64,000 nt of DNA from Verrucomicrobiota bacterium. Lineage in GTDB: Bacteria; Verrucomicrobiota; Verrucomicrobiia; Palsa-1439. Where the stretch lies: positions 264,065 to 328,064 of the forward strand of contig PLZV01000057.1 of NCBI GenBank assembly GCA_003152315.1, in the 5' to 3' direction. Positions within the stretch are counted from its first letter, which is position 1. The number at the start of each line of letters is the position of its first letter. This document shows, piece by piece, positions 53,657 to 63,232 of the stretch. The notes under the pieces are model-generated. The model did no database searches and was not told where the DNA came from. It saw only the letters and a list, made by a program, of their open reading frames with translations. The translations under genes and the position numbers were made by a program.

Positions 53657-56113
53657 ATGAGAATCGCCTTAAGAATGTCTGTTTGGATGGGAACCATGGG
53701 AATCCTATGGTTCAGCGCCCAGCTTCAGGTCATGGCGCTCACGCAGAATTTTGATTCAATTGCCGACGGCACAGCGCTGAGTTCTGTATCGGGCTGGCAG
53801 GCCCCCGCAGACTACGTGGTGCGGCACACCAGTCTCATCAACACGCTTCCTGGCGGTAACGCCAGCTATCCTGCCGTGGGTTATACCAACACACTGGGGG
53901 TGGAAGCATCTTTCGTTGGGTCAGCAACAAATGCCCAGCATGGCGCGGTGTATACGTTTTCCAGTGGAGATGTTGTCACAAATCAGGGTGTTTTTGAGAC
54001 CAAAGTGCGGCTCTCGAGCTGGCAAAACGTTGGCGGCACCAGCATCGTGACCAACGCAAACGATAATTCCTTCATGATTCTTCTCGGGAACGGATTTGGG
54101 TACGAAGCGAATAACTCGAGATTCGTCTGGAACAATGCCATCGGTTTCGCCGTGTATTTCCTGGATAGCGCCGGCGCGCGGGCGCTGTGGTACGACGCGG
54201 CCGGTGGTCACGACAACACTGCCAATGGGACTCCAGGTTTCGGTTCAGGAACCGGTGCCTCTACCAATTGGAACCAGCGGATCGCGACCGCCTGGCAGCG
54301 CGACACATACTACACGGTGCGATTGTCAAATATCGTGTTGAGTTCGGGCATTTCCACACAGGCCACGGCGCTGATGACTATTTTCGAGAGTGCCAATCCG
54401 GGGAATGTCCTGGCCAACAATATCCTGTTGAGAGCGCAAGCCGGCTCGGCGGCATTGATCACGTCACCGTTCACTAATATCAACCAGGTGGCTTATGCCG
54501 GTACGCGCATCAATGCCATGGATCATTTCGATGAAATCTACGTGACCAATTTCCCCGTCGTGCCGCAGCCGTGTCCGCTACCGCAAGACTTTGAGTCAAT
54601 TGCCGACAACACGCCACTGTCTTCTGTTCCCTCATGGATCGCGCCGGGGGATCATATTGTCCACCAGACGAGCGTGATCGACCAGATCACCAATGGGGTG
54701 AACTACGGCAGTGCGGGGTACAATGGCTCCAGGGGCTATGAGGCGCTGTTCGCGAACTCGACAGCACTTCAGGGATCGCTGTTGACGGCGACCAATGCGA
54801 CTTGCAATATCATCACCAACGATGGGGCCTACTTCCAGGCACAGGTGCGCATGAGCAGTTGGCAGGTTGCGGTATCCGGTGGTATCACCAGTGTCACTCA
54901 AAACGCGACCGGTAATGGTTTCGCGTTATTGTTGGGAAGCGGAATGAGCGCAAGCGGAGGAGTTAGCAGTCATGTTAACTGGACCAATGCCACGGCGTTC
55001 GGCGTCTATTTCTATGACAACGGCAGTGGCAGCCTGCGGGTGTACACGGATCGACAGGGTTTCGATGACGGCACGCATGCGTTTCCAGGCTTCAGCCTGA
55101 CGTCAAGTGGCCTGACCAATTGGAACGCCTATACCCTTGGTGACCTCGGTAACGGTTGGTCGCGAGACACGTGGTTCACCGTAATTCTATCGAACATCGT
55201 CTTGAGCACCTCGTCAGCCAACGCGACGGGCGCGACAGCACGGCTGTACGTGTACGAGACCGGCAACCCGGCGAATTTCTTCTATACCAACACGCTTGTC
55301 AGATCCCACATCGGATCGGCTGCTATCGTTCATACGACCTTCAGCCAGGTCAACCAATTGGCATTCATTGAGGGGCGAGTGAGCGCAGTCGACGGGGTTG
55401 ACAACATTTCCCTGTCCACATCACCACCGGTTTCATCCGGACTGGCGGCCAGTTTCACCGCCAATCCAACCTCCGGCGGGGTGCCATTGAACGTAAACTT
55501 CACGGACACGTCCAGCGGTTCACCCACGAGCTGGGCCTGGACTTTTGGGGACGCCGGCACGTCAACCGCGCAGAACCCGGCGCATGCGTACACAGCGGCC
55601 GGCACCTACACGGTGACCTTGATTGCGTCCAATGGGGGTGGATCGAGTACCAATACACAGGTCAACTTGATTAATGCAATCACGCCGTTTGCGGCCTGGC
55701 AGCAGCACTACTTTGGTTGCACCAACTGTGTGCTGGGAACGAGCGATCCTGACGGAGACGGCATGATTAACACCAACGAGTTCCTGGCAGGTTTTAATCC
55801 CACGAACTCGGCGGTTTACCTGCACATCATTAGTATCAGTAAGACGAACAACAACAATGACGTTATTGTGAACTACCTGGGTGCCAATGGGGACAATACG
55901 TGGTCGCCGGGCATCGCGTCGCTCACCAATATCCTGGAGTTCACGACTGGTACCGGCGATGGCAGCTACTCGTCCAATAACTTTACTAGCACGGGGCAGA
56001 CCAACATCCTCAGCGGTGGAAACGGGCTTGGCACAACCGCCAGCATGACGGATCCCGGTGGTGCAACCAACGTCCCATCGCGGTATTATCGGGTGCGGGT
56101 GCTGCTGCCATAG
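53657..56113 (+). CDS. Secreted protein with two lectin-like domains, PKD domain and terminal YRV module
   Basis: 818 aa from the ATG at 53657, chosen because GGAGAAGG lies about 10 bases upstream and the signal peptide then starts normally (MRIALRMSVWMGTMGILWF). Two tandem copies of the locus-specific domain of about 280 aa follow (FDSIADGTALSSVSGW at about 30 and FESIADNTPLSSVPSW at about 310). A PKD domain (about 600-680, with WTFGDAG), a DPDGDGMIN calcium loop and a terminal module ending RYYRVRVLLP complete it. It has the same parts as 34798, 35982 and the beta-helix proteins, so domains were shuffled. Glycan binding is inferred. Operator site 8 precedes it. Confidence 0.83.
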   Translation: MRIALRMSVWMGTMGILWFSAQLQVMALTQNFDSIADGTALSSVSGWQAPADYVVRHTSLINTLPGGNASYPAVGYTNTLGVEASFVGSATNAQHGAVYTFSSGDVVTNQGVFETKVRLSSWQNVGGTSIVTNANDNSFMILLGNGFGYEANNSRFVWNNAIGFAVYFLDSAGARALWYDAAGGHDNTANGTPGFGSGTGASTNWNQRIATAWQRDTYYTVRLSNIVLSSGISTQATALMTIFESANPGNVLANNILLRAQAGSAALITSPFTNINQVAYAGTRINAMDHFDEIYVTNFPVVPQPCPLPQDFESIADNTPLSSVPSWIAPGDHIVHQTSVIDQITNGVNYGSAGYNGSRGYEALFANSTALQGSLLTATNATCNIITNDGAYFQAQVRMSSWQVAVSGGITSVTQNATGNGFALLLGSGMSASGGVSSHVNWTNATAFGVYFYDNGSGSLRVYTDRQGFDDGTHAFPGFSLTSSGLTNWNAYTLGDLGNGWSRDTWFTVILSNIVLSTSSANATGATARLYVYETGNPANFFYTNTLVRSHIGSAAIVHTTFSQVNQLAFIEGRVSAVDGVDNISLSTSPPVSSGLAASFTANPTSGGVPLNVNFTDTSSGSPTSWAWTFGDAGTSTAQNPAHAYTAAGTYTVTLIASNGGGSSTNTQVNLINAITPFAAWQQHYFGCTNCVLGTSDPDGDGMINTNEFLAGFNPTNSAVYLHIISISKTNNNNDVIVNYLGANGDNTWSPGIASLTNILEFTTGTGDGSYSSNNFTSTGQTNILSGGNGLGTTASMTDPGGATNVPSRYYRVRVLLP

Positions 56114-56129
56114 GCGACTAATGGAATTG

Positions 56130-56213
56130 GGAGCGCAGACGTGACTGTAACAGGCCAAACAAGAATAACCGCCTTCGTTCACGACTCGGTGAACCGATCT
56201 CGGACTGCGCTCC
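56130..56213. repeat. Intergenic inverted-repeat element, copy 2
   Basis: Outer arms GGAGCGCAG (56130-56138) and CTGCGCTCC (56205-56213) enclose the same perfect inner hairpin as copy 1, GTTCAC-GACTCG-GTGAAC (56177-56194). It begins 17 bases behind the stop of the previous gene and overlaps the first in-frame codons proposed for the next gene. Confidence 0.75.
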
Positions 56214-58645
56214 TACTTTCCCACTTGGGCTGGAGGGTGGGCGGGTACACTGTCACGATACTTCTGGTGGCGACCACCTTGGTCTTGGCGCAAGGTGCCC
56301 AGGTGGATGAGTCCAAAGTACAGGAGTTGGTCTACGTGGATCAACAGAACCCCAAGGCTTCCGATGCGAATGACGGGAACCGGACTGCGCCACTTAAAAC
56401 GATCGCCCAAGCCCTGCGCTTAGGGGAGGCCGCCAACGTTCGCAACACCGGTGTAAAGGTTCTGATTGCCCCGGGGATCTATCGGGAGACCGTGGTTCTC
56501 AGCCATACCGCCACGCAGACCGATGCCCCGATTGTCTTGGAGGCGACCGAGAAAGGCAAAGTGACCATCTCCGGTTCAGATGTGTGGACGGATTGGCAAA
56601 AAGTAGGGAGCGACAACACGTACACTCACCCGTGGCCGTACAAATGGGGAATGGCTCCCTACCCAGCTGGCTGGGAAGGGAACGTTAAGCTCCAACCAGT
56701 CGTAAGGCGCCGCGAGATCGTATTTGTGGATAGCAAGGTGATCCATCAGGTGGTTTCTCCCCTGGAAATGGCCGAGGGTGATTTTTGCGTCTCTGAAGAG
56801 AAGGAAGAGATTCGTGTCTGGCTTCCACCCGGGGTAACACCCCGGACGGCGACGACGGAAGTGGCCATTCGCGCTGGGTTACTGAAGGCCTCGGGGCGGA
56901 AGAACGTGGTCCTACGCGGGCTCGTATTCCAACATGATGGTACGCCATTGCAGGGCGAAGCCGTGAATTTCTCGGATTGTTCCAATGTGTTGATTGAAGA
57001 TTGCCGGTTCGACTGGAACAACTGGGCTGGTCTCGGTTTCAATGATTGTCATGAGATGACGGTGCGTCGCAGTACGGCCAATCACAACGGAGCCATGGGA
57101 ATGACCGGTGGCCGGGTCAAGGGCCTCCTTTATGAGGATACGGAAACTTCCTACAACAATTGGCGTGGGGCATGGGGAGAGTTTACGGGTTGGTCGGTAG
57201 CGGGAGCGAAGCAACTGCGCATCCACGATGCGGTTTACCGGCGCCACAAATCCGTTGGGAATAAAACGGGCGGATTCTGGTTTGATTTCGATTGCGTCAA
57301 CGTTGTCGTGGAGGACGCCTTCTGGTCGGAGAACCAAACCCGCGGAATTTTCATTGAGGCATCGGAAGGGCCCGTCACCGTAAGGAACAGCGTCATCTGC
57401 AACAACCATGGCGTGGGAATCCTCAGCACCAACTCCAAGAAGGTAACTTTGGACGGCAATACTCTTTATGGAAATGCGGCGGGACAGATTCAGGTGACGG
57501 GGCAATCGGATCGACCTGTGGTTAATTGGGAAACCAAGGAGAAGATGAAACTCAATCTGGAAGACTGGGTACTGCGCAATAATGTGGTGGTGGGAACCGA
57601 TTCGCGCCAAAGCCTGGTGGATATCAGTGGTGCCGGCGTGGAGCGTTTTCTGACCAGCCTGCAGGCGAGCCGAAACCTCTGGTACAATGCGAAGAAAAAC
57701 GACGCCTTTCGTGTCAGCGGTTTGAATCTGGGTTTCGACCGCTGGCAGGTCGTTGCGGCGCAGGATCTCAATTCGATGTTTGCCGATCCGCGATTGCGCG
57801 CACCGGAACAGCATGATTTTACGGTGCTCGCCGAGAGTCCCCTCAAAGAGCGGGACAACTGGGCAAAACGCATCGTGGAGCATAGCGGACTCGAGGCCCT
57901 GAAGGAAACTTTGCTCCAGGACGTACAGAAAAACTGGAATGCGCCCTATCCGTTGGCGGCACAAGCCCAAACCCAACAGTGGATGGAAATCGATTTGCGA
58001 GCCTCGGCCAATCGGCCACTGGTTGGACAAGATGGGTGGATTGGCGAGCATCCGTTGGACAACCTGACTGCTGGCGAAAAGAGAATCCACGCCGTGCCTT
58101 ACCGAATTATTGACGCGGCTGACAACAACGGACTGGTTGCCATCGCGCTACGCTCGGCCAAGGTTTACGAGACACACGGCCAGTCGTTGCCGTCGGAAGT
58201 TGTGATTCCGGTGGGGCAGAAGGCGGGGGCGGTGTATTTCCTGCACGGCTGCGCGTATGTTTCTCACAAGAAGTCTTGCGAGTATCAAATGGTGTACGAG
58301 GATGGAACCAGGGAAACAATCGAGATAGTTCCCCTCGGCGCGGGAAGCGAACATGCCGATGTCCTGAAGCAATTGCAGCAAGAGTCCAATATCCAGGATT
58401 GGTGGCCGACCATGCCGCAATTTGACAACGACAACGCGCGTAACGTGGTGATCCTCAACCCACAGGATCCCCTGAAAACCGTGCGCTACATCTACACTTT
58501 GCAGTGGCTAAATCCGCAGCCCACGAAAACGATCAAGGAATTGCGGCTGATATCCAATCCGAAGGAGGAAACCAGCCTTATGGTTTTTGGAATTACAGCT
58601 CTGGCCGCACCGGAGACAAAAGCTGATCTGCAAGGGGTTCGCTAG
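56141..58645 (+). CDS. Secreted beta-helix protein with C-terminal beta-sandwich domain
   Basis: 834 aa from a GTG at 56141. The first 28 or so codons lie in the inverted-repeat element, so a later start (TTG at 56225 or GTG at 56237) just before the signal peptide YTVTILLVATTLVLAQG is more likely. The core is the DUF1565-like start (LVYVDQQNPKASDANDG) and a right-handed beta-helix with the locus-wide motifs ISGSDVWTDW, RRREIVFVD, FDWNNWAGLGF and NNWRGAWGEFTGWS. No DNRLRE domain is present. The last 230 aa form a sandwich domain (IHAVPYRIID, VIPVGQKAGAVYFLHG, YEDGTRETIEI). Its relatives suggest sugar binding or cleavage; no active site is identified. It has no operator copy directly upstream. 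Confidence 0.8.
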   Translation: MTVTGQTRITAFVHDSVNRSRTALLLSHLGWRVGGYTVTILLVATTLVLAQGAQVDESKVQELVYVDQQNPKASDANDGNRTAPLKTIAQALRLGEAANVRNTGVKVLIAPGIYRETVVLSHTATQTDAPIVLEATEKGKVTISGSDVWTDWQKVGSDNTYTHPWPYKWGMAPYPAGWEGNVKLQPVVRRREIVFVDSKVIHQVVSPLEMAEGDFCVSEEKEEIRVWLPPGVTPRTATTEVAIRAGLLKASGRKNVVLRGLVFQHDGTPLQGEAVNFSDCSNVLIEDCRFDWNNWAGLGFNDCHEMTVRRSTANHNGAMGMTGGRVKGLLYEDTETSYNNWRGAWGEFTGWSVAGAKQLRIHDAVYRRHKSVGNKTGGFWFDFDCVNVVVEDAFWSENQTRGIFIEASEGPVTVRNSVICNNHGVGILSTNSKKVTLDGNTLYGNAAGQIQVTGQSDRPVVNWETKEKMKLNLEDWVLRNNVVVGTDSRQSLVDISGAGVERFLTSLQASRNLWYNAKKNDAFRVSGLNLGFDRWQVVAAQDLNSMFADPRLRAPEQHDFTVLAESPLKERDNWAKRIVEHSGLEALKETLLQDVQKNWNAPYPLAAQAQTQQWMEIDLRASANRPLVGQDGWIGEHPLDNLTAGEKRIHAVPYRIIDAADNNGLVAIALRSAKVYETHGQSLPSEVVIPVGQKAGAVYFLHGCAYVSHKKSCEYQMVYEDGTRETIEIVPLGAGSEHADVLKQLQQESNIQDWWPTMPQFDNDNARNVVILNPQDPLKTVRYIYTLQWLNPQPTKTIKELRLISNPKEETSLMVFGITALAAPETKADLQGVR

Positions 58646-58660
58646 ACAAGCGAGGAGACC

Positions 58661-59398
58661 ATGAGTAACTCAAAGAACCAACTACGAATGACAATCGGAA
58701 AGCAACTTCTGCGGGGGTTTACCCTGATCGAATTGTTGGTGGTCATCGCCATCATTGGGATATTGGCCGCCATGTTGCTACCCGCCCTGAATACCGCCCG
58801 AGAACGCGCCAAGTCCATATCGTGCGTCAGTAATCTCAAGCAACTTGGCTTGGCAATCACATTGTACGCAGACGACTACGATAGCTATATGCCGCAAGCA
58901 TACACGCAGGGCACCAGTTTGTCTTGGCAGGACCGGCTGGTGAAGTATTTGAAGCAGATTGCCGGCGTGATTAATGTTTCGGACTATGAGTTTCGACGCA
59001 ACCAGCACGTGTTCTCTTGTCCAAGCAGTAAGCTGAATTTTATAGCCATGGGGCCAGGCAGTCCCGACAATCACGGTTACCAGTCCTATGGTGTCAGCCT
59101 TCAATTCATGCCTTCGGATACGACTTGCCAAAACTTGTATAGAAATAGTTCCGTGGATCAACCATCCGACAAGGCCCTTCTATTCGACTATAACGACTTG
59201 GCCCCCAACGGCGCATCAGGTCACCCAAGCGATGTAAACACTGTCGATGGAAGTCTCTCTCAGCTGAACGCTCGCATCATTCCACGGCACTCCAAGGGCA
59301 CCATTGTCAATGTCCTCTTTATTGACTCGCATGTGGAATCGCGCGTCTTTCAATCCCTTACGACCAACAACTTTACCAACCCGACTTACCCCAACTGA
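58661..59398 (+). CDS. Type IV pilin-like / type II secretion pseudopilin protein
   Basis: A 245-aa protein with a canonical prepilin leader, [26 protein letters not shown] (described here as its class: G|FTLIE cleavage followed by a hydrophobic helix). It continues with the [21 protein letters not shown] motif common in PVC-group proteins. The C-terminal region has the expected [17 protein letters not shown] motif (DxHV). AGGAGACC precedes the ATG. It starts 15 bases behind the beta-helix gene and is probably co-transcribed. Such proteins may build secretion pseudopili or surface fibres; many copies per genome are usual in this group. A role in export or display of the neighbouring proteins is speculation. 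Confidence 0.88.
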   Translation: MSNSKNQLRMTIGKQLLRGFTLIELLVVIAIIGILAAMLLPALNTARERAKSISCVSNLKQLGLAITLYADDYDSYMPQAYTQGTSLSWQDRLVKYLKQIAGVINVSDYEFRRNQHVFSCPSSKLNFIAMGPGSPDNHGYQSYGVSLQFMPSDTTCQNLYRNSSVDQPSDKALLFDYNDLAPNGASGHPSDVNTVDGSLSQLNARIIPRHSKGTIVNVLFIDSHVESRVFQSLTTNNFTNPTYPN

Positions 59399-59445
59399 GA
59401 GAAATCGTAATTGGGGTTCGCGAATAAAGGCTGCTCTCAATTAAT

Positions 59446-60510
59446 TTGCGCGTAATACCTGGTTGTAGGGCTTGGAAGAAATCTCGTAGCGGTTTCGCCT
59501 CGGTCGGATTACTGATGCTCATCCCCTGGATGGGCATGATATCCGTGACTCCGGCGCAGGACAACGCGGGCCAGTTTCAGGCAGGCGACTATGTTCTTCG
59601 CTGTGAGAACGATCTGAGATGGTATCGGGGTGAAGAAGAGCTTGCCCGTTGGGGGCAGTCTTGGACCATCTGTGCCGACTATCAGGGCCAACTCTGGGCA
59701 GGTTTTGTTCAGGACGGAAGGATTGTCCTTCGAAGATTCTCCGCCCCGGCCAAATCTCGGGACTATGTGAGCGCCGCAAATTTCAAAGGCGCTTCCATTT
59801 CAAAAATTCTCTCGGACGATGACCATCTTCATATCCTGGCAACGGTTCCGCACGGAGGCAAGCAATCGGAACGGCTTATCAAGCTGATTCCATTTTCGAT
59901 TTCGGGCGCCAGTTTCGGTCAGGATGTCGTTCTCAAGGACTACAACGGCCAACCGGAGCTGTTGTTGTTGCCGCCACTGCCTCCTGCCGATCGATTGCCA
60001 AAGCCGCGCAAAGAACTGCTCACGCATGGAATCTGGGATGCCGCATTCTTCGGGAAGAATCAACTCTGGATCAGCACCCAGGACCAGATCATATCCTATT
60101 TGATTGGAGAAGTTCCCCCGGCGGTAGATCATGCCACGATCGCTTATGCTGAAGGAAGTGGCATGAGGAAAAAAGTTGTCCATCGACGGGACACGGACGT
60201 CGGCAATCCGCGCGCCATCGCTCAGTGCTCAGAAACTCAACTTGCTCTGGTGGATTGCTCGGGAAATGGGCGGTTGATTTTACTCGGCGTGCTCGGTCCT
60301 GTCAGCAGCGTGGATCTTACTCCGCAGATTGACCCGAAAGTCACGTTCACATGGGGATGGAACAGCGTGCTGGTGTCAAAAAATGAAATCTTCGTGACGA
60401 ACCTACACCCCGAGGCGGGGCGGGTAGTGCGCATCGATCGAGCATCGGGACGAGTGAAGGGGGAGTTGGTTTCTGGTTTTCCCGTGTCGGAGATTGTGGA
60501 GGTCCGGTGA
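59446..60510 (+). CDS. Secreted protein of unknown function, beta-propeller-like
   Basis: 354 aa from a TTG at 59446; no good ribosome site is seen, and later starts near the hydrophobic segment (VGLLMLIPWMGMISVTPAQ, about residues 20-40) are possible. The mature part is beta-rich with repeated short strands (LWAGFVQDGRIVLRRF, LWISTQDQIISYLIG, IFVTNLHPEAGRVVRID), like a six- or seven-bladed propeller. No catalytic motif is recognised. It lies between the pilin-like gene and the next beta-helix gene on the same strand. Confidence 0.55.
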   Translation: MRVIPGCRAWKKSRSGFASVGLLMLIPWMGMISVTPAQDNAGQFQAGDYVLRCENDLRWYRGEEELARWGQSWTICADYQGQLWAGFVQDGRIVLRRFSAPAKSRDYVSAANFKGASISKILSDDDHLHILATVPHGGKQSERLIKLIPFSISGASFGQDVVLKDYNGQPELLLLPPLPPADRLPKPRKELLTHGIWDAAFFGKNQLWISTQDQIISYLIGEVPPAVDHATIAYAEGSGMRKKVVHRRDTDVGNPRAIAQCSETQLALVDCSGNGRLILLGVLGPVSSVDLTPQIDPKVTFTWGWNSVLVSKNEIFVTNLHPEAGRVVRIDRASGRVKGELVSGFPVSEIVEVR

Positions 60511-60569
60511 CGTCGTAAGACTCGCGGCGATCCACGCTCGACCTCTCACGATGGAGGCAAGACGTTTAT

Positions 60570-63200
60570 ATGCGGACAAATAAATATAGCGATCGGATAT
60601 CCATCCGAAGACACGTCGGACGCTTTTGGATGTTCGGAATGCTGGCGTTTGCCATTGGCAGCGTGAGTTGCGCCGCCATCTGCCCCATTGGCAATGAGAC
60701 GAATGCCTTTGCCGTGGTGAATGTACAGACAGGTTCCAGCAATTCTGTCATCTTGAGCTTCGAGAGCTGCACCGATCATGTGTATGTGGTGTCCTCGGCC
60801 GATTCCTTGGACTCCAATGCTGTCTGGACGGCGGCGGCGTGGATGCGCGGCAACCAAGGGACGACGAGCTGGACGGATCAGTCAGCCGCGGATGTACAGC
60901 AACAGTTTTACCGGGTGCTTCGACTGACGCAGAATGGCGACTACACCGGCGGTGGAATACCCAACGGCTGGGCAGTGGATCACGGACTCAATCCTGTAGA
61001 CCCGAATATTGTCCAAGAGGATCCCGACGGGGACGGGTTCAGTAATTTGGAAGAGTATTTGATGGGAACTGATCCCATCAACTCCTTGTCGTACCCCGGC
61101 TGCGTCACGAATGTCTTTAGTTACGCCACGAATCTGATCTATGTGGCGAAGAACGGTTCGGACGGCAATTCCGGAAGTGCTCCCGCACCATACCTTACGA
61201 TCCAAAAGGCCGCAACGACAGCCAAGACACTGAGCCAATCCGGCACCGGCAGTACGGTTATCATCATGCCGGGTACCTATAGCGAAAGCGTTTTTTATAG
61301 CGCAACCAGCGGCAGCCTTTTGGCCCCCGTAGTATTCAGCGCGGCAACCAATGGGACGGTGGTGATTTCCGGAGTGGATGTGTGGACGAATGGCTGGACG
61401 CTCATGGGGGGCTCAACGAACATTTACCAGCATTCGTGGACCAATACCTGGGGCGTGGCACCGACACCCAGCGGTTGGCCGGTTACTTCCAACATCGTGA
61501 AGCGGTGCGAAATAGTGCTCGTGAATGGCAAATTATACACGCAGGTGACGTCGCTTACAGGGATGCAGAATGGCACATACTTCGTGGATGATGTAACCAA
61601 CCATTTGCTGTATGTCCAACATCGCGCAGGGGTGGATCCGAACAATGCGTTCTATGAAGTGTCGCAGCGCACCAATCTATTGACGGTGGTTCAGTCTGGA
61701 AGCTTTCAGGTCGCCAATGTCGCCCTGCAAGGGCTGGAATTCCGTGGCGGGGCTACGCCGTTGCCAAACTCAGCCGTGCAGTTCAACAGCGTCAGCAACA
61801 TCTTGGTGAACGCGTGCGTGTTCGACTGGAACAATTGGGTTGGGATGAATTTCTCGTTGGGCAACGCTATAACGGTACGGAATTGTGTGGCCAATCACAA
61901 CGGGGCCATGGGCCTCCAGATCGGGTTCCATGAGAAGAATGTCGTATCTGATGGGAACGAGACTTGGTTCAACAACTGGCGAGGGATTCTTGGGAATTTC
62001 ACCGGTTTCTCAATTGCGGGGATGAAGGCCTTGAACATCCATACGGGCCTGTTTCGAAATCAAGTCGCCATTGGGAATCAAACCTATGGGCTCTGGTTCG
62101 ATTTCGATAACAAAAACGTTTTCGTTGAGGGGGGTGTTTTTAGCAGCAATAGCAAGGATGGATTGCAATTTGAAGCCACCGAGGGACCCGTGCGTATCCA
62201 GGGAGTTGTCAGCAGCCGCGGTCAGGGCAGCTTTGGGCTACTGTGCCAAAATGTTGAGCAGATGACCGTGACCAATTGTGCGTTTCTCGCTTCCGGGTCG
62301 AGTGTTGGAAGTGGCGACATTGGCTGTTCGGTTTCGACGAGCAGAGCGGTGACCGATTGGGAGAACGGAGCGACCAATTACACCCTCTTCTCGTCGAATT
62401 GGACCTTGCGTGATAATGCCACCCGGAGCGCGGCCTCCACTCAATTTGGCTTGTACATGCTGGCCAATTTCCCGGGTTTCTTATCGACGTTGAACTCGGA
62501 TTATAATCACTGGTTCAACACCGGGTCGAATCCACTTTTCACCATCGGGGGCACGAACTACAACCTGAGCCAGTGGCAATCGTTGAGTCACCAGGACGCC
62601 CATTCGACCAACATCGACCTCTCGGTGATCCTCACTTCCACCCAGGATACCTACCTCAATCTGGGCACGACGAGCAATGCCTTTGGCGGCGCTACTAACG
62701 CGATCTGTGACACACAGCCCGACGGTACCGGCATGGCCGATGTCGCGCTGCTAAAGTTTGACCCTTCAAGTTTGGCAAGCGCGCCCCGACAGGCGGAACT
62801 TCAATTGGCAATCTCCGCGGCTTCCGTCCGCAATGGTCCGGTGGTATTTTACGTATATCGGCTAACGACTCCCTGGGACGAGAATGCCACAGCTGCCCAG
62901 GCTCAGCCCAATTCCAGTTTGAGCTGGGCCAATGGCACGTTTGGTGCAGCCGACTATGACCCAGAGCCTGTTGGGGTCGGAGTGACGACAAGCGGAACAG
63001 GATTGAACACTTTCGTGGATATTACGGCACAGGTACAAAAATGGGTTTCCGGTGATTTGCCGAATTATGGACTGGTCGTCATCGCACAACCGATCTGGAA
63101 CCAGCCTGTGGCCGATGGTAGTAATTTACAGAAGTTCAATTTCGGAACACGCGAAGCGGCAGTCGCCCAACGACCGCAGATTAGCTGCATTCGTCGGTAA
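60570..63200 (+). CDS. Secreted beta-helix protein with DNRLRE domain
   Basis: 876 aa. A signal peptide (FWMFGMLAFAIGSVSC) is followed by an N-terminal Ig-like module (LSFESCTDHVYVVSSADSL to FYRVLRL). Next come a DPDGDGFSN calcium loop (about 152), the DUF1565-like start NLIYVAKNGSDGNSGS (about 188), a right-handed beta-helix to about 660, and a DNRLRE-type domain (QDTYLNLGTTSN, about 692 to the end). The beta-helix shares ISGVDVWTNGW, KRCEIVLVNGKLYTQV, FDWNNWVGMNF and FNNWRG with its relatives. It ends at the DNRLRE domain without PKD or terminal module. No operator lies upstream; it may belong to the transcript begun at 53586 or have its own promoter. Function unknown. Confidence 0.84.
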   Translation: MRTNKYSDRISIRRHVGRFWMFGMLAFAIGSVSCAAICPIGNETNAFAVVNVQTGSSNSVILSFESCTDHVYVVSSADSLDSNAVWTAAAWMRGNQGTTSWTDQSAADVQQQFYRVLRLTQNGDYTGGGIPNGWAVDHGLNPVDPNIVQEDPDGDGFSNLEEYLMGTDPINSLSYPGCVTNVFSYATNLIYVAKNGSDGNSGSAPAPYLTIQKAATTAKTLSQSGTGSTVIIMPGTYSESVFYSATSGSLLAPVVFSAATNGTVVISGVDVWTNGWTLMGGSTNIYQHSWTNTWGVAPTPSGWPVTSNIVKRCEIVLVNGKLYTQVTSLTGMQNGTYFVDDVTNHLLYVQHRAGVDPNNAFYEVSQRTNLLTVVQSGSFQVANVALQGLEFRGGATPLPNSAVQFNSVSNILVNACVFDWNNWVGMNFSLGNAITVRNCVANHNGAMGLQIGFHEKNVVSDGNETWFNNWRGILGNFTGFSIAGMKALNIHTGLFRNQVAIGNQTYGLWFDFDNKNVFVEGGVFSSNSKDGLQFEATEGPVRIQGVVSSRGQGSFGLLCQNVEQMTVTNCAFLASGSSVGSGDIGCSVSTSRAVTDWENGATNYTLFSSNWTLRDNATRSAASTQFGLYMLANFPGFLSTLNSDYNHWFNTGSNPLFTIGGTNYNLSQWQSLSHQDAHSTNIDLSVILTSTQDTYLNLGTTSNAFGGATNAICDTQPDGTGMADVALLKFDPSSLASAPRQAELQLAISAASVRNGPVVFYVYRLTTPWDENATAAQAQPNSSLSWANGTFGAADYDPEPVGVGVTTSGTGLNTFVDITAQVQKWVSGDLPNYGLVVIAQPIWNQPVADGSNLQKFNFGTREAAVAQRPQISCIRR

Positions 63201-63232
63201 GACACCGCCAATAGAGGCGCATTCAAGTAAGT

